From positions 140,526 to 204,525 of the forward strand of contig NZ_VIUH01000006.1 of NCBI RefSeq assembly GCF_007993865.1: DNA of 64,000 nt, read 5' to 3'. The DNA comes from Pseudomonas sp. SJZ079. Lineage in GTDB: Bacteria > Pseudomonadota > Gammaproteobacteria > Pseudomonadales > Pseudomonadaceae. Position numbers and translations under genes: made by a program. Shown here in pieces: positions 49,776-58,307 of this stretch. The number at the start of each line of letters is the position of its first letter. Position 1 is the stretch's first letter. The notes below the pieces were generated by a model. That model worked only from the letters and a program-made list of their open reading frames with translations. It did not search any database and was not told the origin of the DNA.

Positions 49776-52412
49776 ATGCGCGCCAGTCCAGTAGAGTCCG
49801 CAGCCTCCTCCCCCGCAACCTCTAGCCCCAGACACCGGGTTTGGCAGCATCGTCTCAGCCATTTTCGCCAGCCCCTCGGCCTGGCCCTGGCCATACTGCT
49901 ATTCGGCGCGGCCCTGGTTGCCTGCCGCCACCTGCTGGATGCGCTTGATCCGGACACCTTGCGCAACGCACTGCTCGCAGTCCCTCTGGCAAAGCTGCTC
50001 GGAGCCCTAGCGCTGACCGCCTGCAGTTTTATTGCCCTGCTCGGCTACGAATGGTCGGCCAGCCGCTATGCCGAGGTGCAATTGCCCAAGTCCACTCTGG
50101 CGTTTGGCGGCTTCTGCGCCTTCGCCATCGGCAATACCGTGGGTCTGTCGATACTTTCCGGGGGGGCCGTGCGTTACCGTCTATACGCCAGGCACAGCCT
50201 CGGCGCGGGTGAAGTCGCGCGCATGAGCCTGTTCGCCACCCTCGCCCTCGGTTGCTCGCTGCCGATACTGGCCGCACTGGCCTGCCTCAGCGATCTGCCA
50301 GCCGCCACCACTGCGCTACGCCTGCCGGCACCCTTGCTGGCCGGCATCGCATCGGCGATTCTGCTACTCGGCGCATTCTTGATGTTCAGCCTGCAGCGCG
50401 CTCGCCTGACCGCACAACCTCATACTCACAGCCTGCTGGTGCAGATTAGAAGTCGCGTCCTGCGCCTGCCGGGCGCGCGCCTGCTCCTGCTGCAACTGCT
50501 GATCACCGCACTGGACGTCGCTGCCGCGGGCGGCGTGCTCTACCTGCTACTGCCGGAGGCGCCGCCCTTTGGTGCTTTTCTGCTGATCTATCTGTTGGCC
50601 TTGGCTGCCGGCGTACTCAGCCATGTGCCCGGAGGCATCGGGGTGTTCGAGGCTGTCCTGCTGGCCGCGTTCGCCGATCAATTGGGAGCCGCACCGCTGG
50701 CGGCGGCCTTGCTGCTATACCGCCTGATCTACGTCCTCCTGCCGCTGTTGCTGGCCTGCCTGCTGATATTGCTGAGCGAGGCCCGCCGCGTGCTGCCAGC
50801 CCCCCAGAGCATGCGATTGGCTTCCGGCATGGCGGCGCCCATCTTGGCGCTCTTGGTATTTATGGCCGGCACGGTGCTGCTGTTCTCAGGCGTCACTCCG
50901 GCCATTGACAGTCGCCTGGAAGACCTCGGCTTTATGCTTCCGGATCGCCTGATCGATGCCTCCCACCTGGGCGCCAGCCTGATCGGCATGCTCTGCCTAT
51001 TGCTCGCTCAGGGCCTGCGCCGCCGCCTTTCAGCCGCCTGGATGCTCACCCTGACATTGCTGCTGACAGGGGCGCTGCTCTCCCTGCTCAAGGGCTTCGA
51101 CTGGGAGGAAGCCAGTCTATTGACCCTGACCGCTATTCTGCTGGCCCTATTCCGCCCTGCGTTCTACCGTCCCAGCCGCCTGCTGGAGCTGCAATTTTCG
51201 CCGCGCATCCTGGCTGCCAGCACTTGCGTCCTCGGCGCGTCGATATGGCTGCTGTTGTTCGCCTATCAGGATGTTCCCTACAGCCATGAGCTGTGGTGGC
51301 AGTTCGCCCTCGACGGCAACGCTCCTCGCGCCCTGCGCGCAACACTGGCCAGCGGCGTGGTGCTGGTCATGGTGACGTTGAGCTGGCTGCTGCACACAGC
51401 GCCCCCGGCTATACAACTGCCGCAGCCGAACGAACTGGCCCAAGCCGCCGCCATCGTGCAGAGCTCCGAACAGCCCGACGGTGGTCTGGCGCTGACAGGC
51501 GACAAGGCCCTGCTGTTCCATTCGCATGGCAATGCGTTTCTGATGTATGCCCGCCGCGGCCGCAGCCTGGTGGCGCTCTTCGACCCAGTCGGCCCACCTC
51601 AGGAGCGCGCCGAGCTGATCTGGCAATTCCGCGACCTCTGTGACCTGCACCACGCCCGCCCGGTGTTCTATCAGGTGCGCGCGGAGAACCTGCCGTTCTA
51701 TATGGATATAGGCCTGAGCGCCCTCAAACTCGGCGAAGAAGCGCGCGTCGAGCTGAAGCGTTTCGCGCTGGATGCCAAGGGCAAGGAGATGAAAGACCTG
51801 CGCTACACCTGGAGTCGCGGCCAGCGCGATGGCCTGGCGCTGGAGTTCCATCAGCCCGGCCAGGCCCCTCTGGAGGAACTGCGGGGTATCTCCGATGCCT
51901 GGTTATCCGGTAAGCATGTGCGCGAAAAAGGCTTCTCCCTGGGCCGTTTCGAGCCCAGCTACCTGGCGAACTTCCGCATCGCCGTGGTGCGCGTTCAGGG
52001 TATTGCCGTGGCTTTCGCCAACCTGTTGGAAACCCAAAGCCTTGAGCTGGCCAGCCTCGACCTGATGCGCGTCCATCCAGATGCCCCCAAGTTGACCATG
52101 GAGTTCCTCATGCTCGGCCTGCTACTACACTTCAAGGAGCGCGGCTTCGCCCGCTTCAGCCTGGGGATGGTGCCACTGGCCGGCCTGCAGCCACGCCAGG
52201 GTGCCCCCCTGACCCAGCGCCTCGGCGCCCTGGTGTTCCAGCGCGGCGAAACCTTCTACAACTTCCAGGGCCTGCGCCGCTTCAAGGACAAATTCCAGCC
52301 GGACTGGGAACCTCGTTACATGGCGGTGCCTGCCGGCCTCGACCCCCTGGTGGCACTGACCGATACCGCTGCGCTGATAGCCGGCAGCTTCACCGGCCTG
52401 GTCAAACGTTGA
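49776..52412 (+). CDS. mprF: Aminoacyl-phosphatidylglycerol synthase/flippase MprF
   Basis: Transfers an amino acid from aminoacyl-tRNA to phosphatidylglycerol and flips the product; the P. aeruginosa protein (PA0920) makes alanyl-PG. The 878-residue protein has many membrane helices over about 30-540 (for example FALAILLF-like first helices, LLLIYLLALAAGVLSHVPGGIGVFEA in pieces). A C-terminal catalytic DUF2156 domain follows, with RSLVALFDPVGPPQERAEL, FYQVRAENLPFYMDIG, SRGQRDGLALEF and FSLGMVPLAGL. A TTG four codons upstream is an alternative start. The next gene starts 8 bp downstream. Confidence 0.95.
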   Translation: MRASPVESAASSPATSSPRHRVWQHRLSHFRQPLGLALAILLFGAALVACRHLLDALDPDTLRNALLAVPLAKLLGALALTACSFIALLGYEWSASRYAEVQLPKSTLAFGGFCAFAIGNTVGLSILSGGAVRYRLYARHSLGAGEVARMSLFATLALGCSLPILAALACLSDLPAATTALRLPAPLLAGIASAILLLGAFLMFSLQRARLTAQPHTHSLLVQIRSRVLRLPGARLLLLQLLITALDVAAAGGVLYLLLPEAPPFGAFLLIYLLALAAGVLSHVPGGIGVFEAVLLAAFADQLGAAPLAAALLLYRLIYVLLPLLLACLLILLSEARRVLPAPQSMRLASGMAAPILALLVFMAGTVLLFSGVTPAIDSRLEDLGFMLPDRLIDASHLGASLIGMLCLLLAQGLRRRLSAAWMLTLTLLLTGALLSLLKGFDWEEASLLTLTAILLALFRPAFYRPSRLLELQFSPRILAASTCVLGASIWLLLFAYQDVPYSHELWWQFALDGNAPRALRATLASGVVLVMVTLSWLLHTAPPAIQLPQPNELAQAAAIVQSSEQPDGGLALTGDKALLFHSHGNAFLMYARRGRSLVALFDPVGPPQERAELIWQFRDLCDLHHARPVFYQVRAENLPFYMDIGLSALKLGEEARVELKRFALDAKGKEMKDLRYTWSRGQRDGLALEFHQPGQAPLEELRGISDAWLSGKHVREKGFSLGRFEPSYLANFRIAVVRVQGIAVAFANLLETQSLELASLDLMRVHPDAPKLTMEFLMLGLLLHFKERGFARFSLGMVPLAGLQPRQGAPLTQRLGALVFQRGETFYNFQGLRRFKDKFQPDWEPRYMAVPAGLDPLVALTDTAALIAGSFTGLVKR

Positions 52413-52419
52413 GGTCAGC

Positions 52420-53691
52420 ATGGCTAAACGTAATTGGCGGCACATCCTGCTTCTCACCCTCCTGGTGGTGTTAGCGGCCATCCTCCTGCTGTGGAGCCGA
52501 CCGGCACCGCAAGCTCGGCTCGAACGCGTGCAACTGGCCGATGGCAGCCCGCTGATCCTGGCCAATCCAGCCGGTACGGTAAACGCACGAGTACTGCTGG
52601 CACTGCCGCCTGGACAATGGCTACCGGCCGCCGAGCTGCTCGCACTCGCCCAGCACAGCAATGCCCGCCTGCTGCAAATCGCACTGCCGGACAACGATTG
52701 CGCCGCTCAGCAACGGCGCTTCAATGCCGCGAGCCGCTACCTCGAAGGGCAACCCACCCTGGTCGCCGGCATCGGTCCTGGGGCTGCATTCGCCTGGCGC
52801 TGGCTGGCCGGGCAAACCAGCGACCAGGCGCATGCCCTGTCCATCGACTTCAACCTGAAACACCCGGACTGCCCTGCGCCCCTGCCCACGCAAGCCGCTC
52901 ACGGCCACTGGAGCATCGCCTGGAACGACAATCCGGACGATGCCAGTGCCCGCTTCGCCCGTGACCAGCAGCATGCCGATACACGCATCAGCGCCTACGA
53001 CACCTCGCTCCCCCTGCTGCTGAAAGAGCAATTGCAACACCTGCTGCAAGGCCAGAGTGAATCGATGCCGCTGGTCGAAGTGCCCGCCAGCAAGCCCGCC
53101 GACACCCTCACCCTGTTTTATTCCGGCGACGGAGGCTGGCGCGATCTGGATCGCGATGTGGCGACCGAGCTGGCCAAGCGCGGCGTTCCCGTCGTCGGCA
53201 TCGATGCCCTGCGCTATTTCTGGCAACACCGAAGCCCGGAACAAGGCGCCGTCGACCTCAGCCGACTGATGCACACCTACCGGGAAAAATGGGGCAGCAA
53301 ACACTTCGTGCTGGCCGGCTATTCATTCGGCGCCGATGTGCTTCCGGCCTTCTACAACCGCCTGCCGCAGAGCGATCAGCAACAGGTCGACGCCATCCTC
53401 TTGCTAGGCCTGGCGCGCAGCGGCAGCTTCGAGATCGAGGTACAAGGCTGGCTCGGTAGGCAAGCGGCGGAAGCCGCCACCGCTCCGGAACTGCTCAGGC
53501 TGCCCGCCACTAAGGTGCTATGCGTTTACGGCAGCGAGGAGGCCGGCGCGAGCGGCTGCACCCAGCCCGGCGCACCCGGAGAAATACTCCGCCTGCCTGG
53601 CGGCCACCACTATGACGAAAACTATCCAGCGCTGGCGGACCGGTTGCTGCAAGGCATCCAGCAACGCCAAGACCAGCTCACCTTGAAGTGA
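52420..53691 (+). CDS. acvB: AcvB/VirJ-family aminoacyl-phosphatidylglycerol hydrolase
   Basis: A 423-residue protein with an N-terminal membrane anchor or uncleaved signal (ILLLTLLVVLAAILLLWS) and a periplasmic alpha/beta-hydrolase domain with nucleophile elbow FVLAGYSFGADVLPAF (GYSFG). TLFYSGDGGWRDLDRD is the VirJ-family N-terminal motif, and LPGGHHYDENY carries the likely catalytic His. The P. aeruginosa neighbour PA0919 hydrolyses alanyl-PG made by MprF, and the 8-bp spacing to mprF supports the same role. Confidence 0.9.
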   Translation: MAKRNWRHILLLTLLVVLAAILLLWSRPAPQARLERVQLADGSPLILANPAGTVNARVLLALPPGQWLPAAELLALAQHSNARLLQIALPDNDCAAQQRRFNAASRYLEGQPTLVAGIGPGAAFAWRWLAGQTSDQAHALSIDFNLKHPDCPAPLPTQAAHGHWSIAWNDNPDDASARFARDQQHADTRISAYDTSLPLLLKEQLQHLLQGQSESMPLVEVPASKPADTLTLFYSGDGGWRDLDRDVATELAKRGVPVVGIDALRYFWQHRSPEQGAVDLSRLMHTYREKWGSKHFVLAGYSFGADVLPAFYNRLPQSDQQQVDAILLLGLARSGSFEIEVQGWLGRQAAEAATAPELLRLPATKVLCVYGSEEAGASGCTQPGAPGEILRLPGGHHYDENYPALADRLLQGIQQRQDQLTLK

Positions 53692-53770
53692 TCCAGGTTC
53701 AGATTCACTTAAGCTTGCGCGACTACTCTTGCCCACGCTCCATCTAAAGCCATGGGAAAGAGGATGTCTG

Positions 53771-54319
53771 ATGAACCGAAACAACACTGAGGTGCGTTAC
53801 AGCCGGCTGTCGATTGCCCTGCATTGGCTGATGCTGGTGTTGATCGCGGCGGTTTACGCCTGCATCGAACTCAAAGGCAACTTCCCCAAAGGCAGCGAAT
53901 ACCGCGACCTGCTCAAGCAGTGGCACTTCATGCTCGGGATGAGTGTTTTCCTGCTGGTCTGGCTACGCCTGCTGGCGCGCTTCGTCAGCCCCTCGCCGAA
54001 GATCAGCGGCGGCTCACCCGCCTGGCAGGCAACGTCGGCCAAGCTGATGCACTGGGCACTGTATGCCCTGATGATTGGCGCACCCTTGGCCGGCTGGCTG
54101 ACCCTCAGCGCCGCCGGCAAACCCATCCCCTTCTTCGGCCTGGAACTGCCCGCCCTGGTCGGTAAGGACCCCGCACTGGCCAGGACCTTCAAGGAATTGC
54201 ACGAATGGGCCGGCACCGCTGGCTACTGGCTGATCGGCCTGCACGCCGCCGCCGGTGTGTTTCACCACTTTATTAGTCGCGACGACACCCTCGTACGCAT
54301 GCTGCCCGGGCGCAGCTAA
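53771..54319 (+). CDS. cybB: Cytochrome b561
   Basis: A 182-residue di-haem inner-membrane protein with four helices and candidate haem-ligand histidines in SIALHWLMLVLIAAVYA, QWHFMLGMSVFLLVWLRLLARF, LMHWALYALMIGAPLAGWL and GYWLIGLHAAAGVFHHFI. It probably moves electrons between quinone and oxygen species such as superoxide. I chose the ATG at 53771; 14 upstream codons are open but have no supporting features. Confidence 0.93.
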   Translation: MNRNNTEVRYSRLSIALHWLMLVLIAAVYACIELKGNFPKGSEYRDLLKQWHFMLGMSVFLLVWLRLLARFVSPSPKISGGSPAWQATSAKLMHWALYALMIGAPLAGWLTLSAAGKPIPFFGLELPALVGKDPALARTFKELHEWAGTAGYWLIGLHAAAGVFHHFISRDDTLVRMLPGRS

Positions 54320-54374
54320 ACCAACGCATAACCCTTCACTCATGGCGGTGCGCTGTAGCCGCACAAACGACACT

Positions 54375-56276
54375 TCAGATTTCCACTTGTGAACCCAGCT
54401 CAATCACCCGTGCCAGCGGCAACTTGAAGTAGCGCAGGTTGCTGTTGGCATTACGCAACATGAAGGCGAACAGCGCTTCGCGCCAACGCGCCATGCCGAT
54501 GCGCTTAGTGCTGATCACAGTCTCCCGGCTGAGGAACCAGGTGGTGCGCATCGGACTGAAATCCAGCCCGTCGAGGTGGCACAGGTGCAGGGCCGCCGGC
54601 ACGTCAGGCGTGTCCATGAAGCCAAAATGCAGGATCACCCGGAAGAACTCCTCGCCATAGGCATCCACCTCAAAACGCCGTTCCGGCGCGACCCGCGGCT
54701 GGTCTTCGCTGACCACGGTCAACAGCACAATCTGCCGGTGCAACACCTGGTTGTGCAGCAGGTTATGCAACAGCGCATGGGGTACGGCATCCGGCCGGGC
54801 ACTGAGAAATACCGCAGTGCCCGGTACCCGGTGCGGCGGCTGACGGCGAATGCTGTCGATAAACACCGGCAGCGACAGCGCGCTTTCGTCGAGCCGCTCC
54901 AGCAGCAACTGGCGCCCGCGCTTCCAGGTACTCATCAGGGTAAACAACAGCAGACCGACGAGTAGCGGGAAGATACCGCCCTGCAGAATCTTCGGCACGT
55001 TGGCGGCAACGAACAGGCTGTCGACCAGGAGAAAACCCAGTAGCAACGGAATTGCCAGCCAACGCGGGGTCGGCCACAACCGCAGCATCACGGCCGCGAC
55101 CAGCAGTGTGGTGATCAGCATGGTGCCGGTCACCGCCACGCCGTAGGCTGCCGCCAGCGCTCCAGACGACTCGAAGCCGATCACCAGCAGCACCACCGCC
55201 ACCATCAGCGCCCAGTTCACCACACCGACATAGATCTGCCCTTGCTCCTCGCTGGAGGTGTGCTGGATATGCATACGGGGGATATAGCCAAGCTGAATGG
55301 CCTGATAGGTCAGGGAGAAGGCACCCGAGATCACCGCCTGCGAGGCGATGATGGTGGCCAGACTGGCCAAGCCGACCAACGGCAGTAGCGCCCAGGACGG
55401 CGCCAATAGATAGAAAGGGTTGCGCGCCGCGCTGGCACTCTCCAGCAGCAGCGCACCTTGACCGAAATAGTTGAGCACCAGCCCCGGTAGGACCAGGAAG
55501 AACCAGGCCCGGGCAATCGGCTTACGGCCGAAATGCCCCATGTCGGCGTACAGTGCCTCTGCCCCGGTCAGCGCCAACACCACCGCGCCAAGGATGATCA
55601 CGCCCACCCCGGGGTGGACGATGAAGAACTTCAGGCACCAGTAAGGATTGAGCGCTTGCAGCACCTCGGGCCGCCGCACAATCCCCTGAACGCCCAGCGC
55701 GCCCAGCACCAGGAACCACAGCAACATGACCGGCCCGAACAGGGTGCCGATACGCGCGGTGCCGCGCTTCTGGATCAGAAACAGCCCGACCAGCAGGACC
55801 AGCGCCAACGGCACCACCCAATGGCCAACGCCCTCGAAGGCGACCTCCAGGCCCTCCACCGCCGAGAGTACCGAGATCGCGGGCGTGATCATGCTGTCCC
55901 CATAGAACAGCGCCGTACCGAACAGGCCACACAGCGTCAGCACCCGGGACAATCGCGGGAACGCCGCTGTGGCACGTTTCGCCAGGGCCAACAGGGCCAT
56001 CACCCCGCCTTCGCCCTGATTATCGGCACGCAGAATGAACAGCACGTACTTGATCGACACCACCCAGATCAGCGACCAGAAGACCAGCGAGAGAATACCG
56101 AGCACGCCCTCGGGGTTGGCCTGTACCCCATAGCGCCCGGAGAACACCTCCTTGAGCACATACAGCGGGCTGGTGCCGATATCGCCGTACACCACCCCCA
56201 GGGCGGCCACCAGCACGCCGAGCGACGTCGAGCCACCAGAGGCAGGCGCGTGCTGATCAGCGACGGCAATCTTCAT
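54375..56276 (-). CDS. kup: Low-affinity potassium transporter Kup
   Basis: K+/H+ symporter of the KUP/HAK family. The 633-residue protein has about 12 helices over the first 430 residues, starting with the signature [27 protein letters not shown] in pieces (GDIGTSPLY). Also visible are [30 protein letters not shown] [25 protein letters not shown] (split) and [16 protein letters not shown]. The C-terminal cytoplasmic domain ends [12 protein letters not shown]. The start MKIAVADQH fits the family length; 19 upstream codons are open. Confidence 0.95.
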   Translation of the reverse strand: MKIAVADQHAPASGGSTSLGVLVAALGVVYGDIGTSPLYVLKEVFSGRYGVQANPEGVLGILSLVFWSLIWVVSIKYVLFILRADNQGEGGVMALLALAKRATAAFPRLSRVLTLCGLFGTALFYGDSMITPAISVLSAVEGLEVAFEGVGHWVVPLALVLLVGLFLIQKRGTARIGTLFGPVMLLWFLVLGALGVQGIVRRPEVLQALNPYWCLKFFIVHPGVGVIILGAVVLALTGAEALYADMGHFGRKPIARAWFFLVLPGLVLNYFGQGALLLESASAARNPFYLLAPSWALLPLVGLASLATIIASQAVISGAFSLTYQAIQLGYIPRMHIQHTSSEEQGQIYVGVVNWALMVAVVLLVIGFESSGALAAAYGVAVTGTMLITTLLVAAVMLRLWPTPRWLAIPLLLGFLLVDSLFVAANVPKILQGGIFPLLVGLLLFTLMSTWKRGRQLLLERLDESALSLPVFIDSIRRQPPHRVPGTAVFLSARPDAVPHALLHNLLHNQVLHRQIVLLTVVSEDQPRVAPERRFEVDAYGEEFFRVILHFGFMDTPDVPAALHLCHLDGLDFSPMRTTWFLSRETVISTKRIGMARWREALFAFMLRNANSNLRYFKLPLARVIELGSQVEI

Positions 56277-56451
56277 CGAGGCGAGCATCCTGACGGGCCA
56301 TTGGCGCAACTGCCGCGCCGACCTCATCACCAAGACAAGCCCAGAACCCGCGCCTTGACCAGCTTGCCAGGCTGGTCAAGAACGTTGCCTGCCGCTAGAA
56401 TTGCGCACTTTTTGATCAAAGGCGCCGCCAAAGCGCCCTTCGAGGTTAGCC

Positions 56452-57774
56452 ATGTCCACCCCCGCCACGCCAAAAGTCGGTTTCGTCAGCCTCGGATGCC
56501 CGAAGGCCCTGGTCGATTCCGAGCGGATCCTGACCCAGCTGCGCATGGAAGGTTACGAAGTCGTACCGACCTATCAGGACGCCGACGTGGTGGTGGTCAA
56601 CACCTGCGGCTTTATCGACAGCGCCAAGGCCGAATCGCTGGAAGTGATCGGTGAAGCCATCGCCGAAAACGGCAAGGTCATAGTCACCGGCTGCATGGGC
56701 GTGGAAGAAGGCGCGATCCGCAGCGTGCACCCCAGCGTGCTCTCGGTCACCGGCCCACAGCAGTACGAGCAGGTGCTCAACGCCGTGCACGAAGTGGTGC
56801 CGCCAAACACCGCGCACAACCCATTGATCGACCTGGTGCCGCCGCAGGGCATCAAGCTCACCCCGCGCCACTACGCCTACCTGAAGATTTCCGAAGGCTG
56901 CAACCACAGCTGCAGCTTCTGCATCATCCCCTCGATGCGCGGCAAGCTGGTCAGCCGCCCGGTCGGCGAGGTGCTCGGCGAAGCCGAGCGCCTGGTCAAG
57001 GCCGGGGTCAAGGAACTGCTGGTGATCAGCCAGGACACCAGCGCCTACGGCGTCGACCTCAAGTACAAGACCGACTTCTGGAACGGCCAGCCGGTGAAGA
57101 CCCGCATGACCGAACTGTGCGAGGCGCTGTCGAGCCTGGGCGTGTGGGTGCGCCTGCACTACGTCTATCCTTACCCGCACGTCGACGAACTGATCCCTTT
57201 GATGGCCGCGGGCAAGCTGCTGCCCTACCTGGACATCCCCTTCCAGCACGCCAGCCCGAAAGTACTCAAGGCCATGAAACGCCCGGCCTTCGAGGACAAG
57301 ACCCTGGCACGGATCAAGAGCTGGCGCGAAATCTGTCCCGAGCTGACCATCCGTTCGACCTTTATCGTCGGCTTCCCCGGCGAAACCGAAGAAGACTTCC
57401 AGTACCTGCTCGACTGGCTGACCGAAGCCCAGCTCGACCGCGTCGGCTGCTTCCAGTACTCGCCGGTTGAAGGTGCGTCGGCCAACCTGCTCGACAACCA
57501 CGTGCCAGACGAGATCAAGCAGGATCGTTGGGATCGCTTCATGGCCCACCAACAGGCGATCAGCGCTGCTCGCCTGCAACTGAAAATTGGCAAAGAGCTT
57601 GAGGTGCTGATCGACGAAGTGGACGAGCAAGGCGCGGTCGCCCGTTGCTACGCCGATGCTCCGGAAATCGATGGCAGCGTGTTTATCGGCAGCACCGCGG
57701 TCAAACCCGGCGACAAGGTACGCGTGCGCATCGTCGATGCCGACGAGTATGACCTCTGGGCCGACTTGATCTAA
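56452..57774 (+). CDS. rimO: Ribosomal protein S12 methylthiotransferase RimO
   Basis: Radical-SAM enzyme that methylthiolates Asp88/89 of S12. The 440-residue protein has an N-terminal UPF0004 domain ([42 protein letters not shown]) holding one Fe-S cluster. The radical-SAM motif [20 protein letters not shown] is CxxxCxxC (about 145-152), and the C-terminal TRAM domain lies at about 370-440. It is divergent from kup. An inverted REP repeat follows the stop. Confidence 0.97.
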   Translation: MSTPATPKVGFVSLGCPKALVDSERILTQLRMEGYEVVPTYQDADVVVVNTCGFIDSAKAESLEVIGEAIAENGKVIVTGCMGVEEGAIRSVHPSVLSVTGPQQYEQVLNAVHEVVPPNTAHNPLIDLVPPQGIKLTPRHYAYLKISEGCNHSCSFCIIPSMRGKLVSRPVGEVLGEAERLVKAGVKELLVISQDTSAYGVDLKYKTDFWNGQPVKTRMTELCEALSSLGVWVRLHYVYPYPHVDELIPLMAAGKLLPYLDIPFQHASPKVLKAMKRPAFEDKTLARIKSWREICPELTIRSTFIVGFPGETEEDFQYLLDWLTEAQLDRVGCFQYSPVEGASANLLDNHVPDEIKQDRWDRFMAHQQAISAARLQLKIGKELEVLIDEVDEQGAVARCYADAPEIDGSVFIGSTAVKPGDKVRVRIVDADEYDLWADLI

Positions 57775-57802
57775 AGCGCGCCACCTCTGCTGGTTCCCCA
57801 GC

Positions 57803-57865
57803 GCGTAGCCCGGATGTAATCCGGGAAAAACGGCCAATTCCTCCCGGATTGCATCCGGGCTACGC
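57803..57865. repeat. Long inverted REP repeat after rimO
   Basis: GCGTAGCCCGGATGTAATCC and GGATTGCATCCGGGCTACGC form arms of at least 23 bp with one mismatch around a loop of about 15 bp. The right-arm sequence occurs singly at about 37.03 kb. It may protect the rimO mRNA 3' end. Confidence 0.8.
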
Positions 57866-57921
57866 CTCTTGCTGGCTCCTATAGACTGCTAACTACCCTC
57901 AGCGGCGAGGAGCCAACGACT

Positions 57922-58281
57922 ATGGCCAGACTCAAGGTCTATTACGACGGCGCCTGCCCGCGCTGTGTGGCCGACCGCCGTCGCTATGAAAAGTTCCAGA
58001 CTCGCAGCGACGACAGCGTGGAATGGGTCGATATCAGCGATCAGGAGGAACAACTGCGCGCGGCCGGCATCGACCCCTACCTGGCCCTGACCGAGCTGCA
58101 CGTGCAAGACAGTCAAGGGCGCATCCACCGCGAGCTGGATGCCTATATCCTGCTGATGTCGCGCACCCCGGCACTGCGCCCGCTGGCTTGGCTGCTCGGC
58201 CTGCCCGGCCTCAAACCCATCCTGGCCTGGTGCTACCGCCGCTCGGTGCTGCGTCGCCTGCGCCGCGAAGGGCGGCTGTAA
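57922..58281 (+). CDS. DCC-family (DUF393) thiol-disulfide oxidoreductase
   Basis: A 119-residue protein with the DCC motif VYYDGACPRCVADRRRYE (Asp followed by CPRC) and the family's WVDISDQEEQLRAAGI. A short C-terminal hydrophobic/basic tail follows (LAWLLGLPGLKPIL; YRRSVLRRLRREGRL). The thioredoxin-like fold suggests redox activity, but the partner is unknown. It converges on the large glycosyltransferase gene with a 26-bp gap. Confidence 0.85.
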   Translation: MARLKVYYDGACPRCVADRRRYEKFQTRSDDSVEWVDISDQEEQLRAAGIDPYLALTELHVQDSQGRIHRELDAYILLMSRTPALRPLAWLLGLPGLKPILAWCYRRSVLRRLRREGRL

Positions 58282-58307
58282 AGGAGATTGAGCAGGCTGC
58301 CATTCGA

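Noticed and set aside
56446..57837. A 463-codon minus-strand frame antisense to rimO
   Set aside because: RimO motifs are complete on the plus strand; the antisense frame has no recognisable domain.
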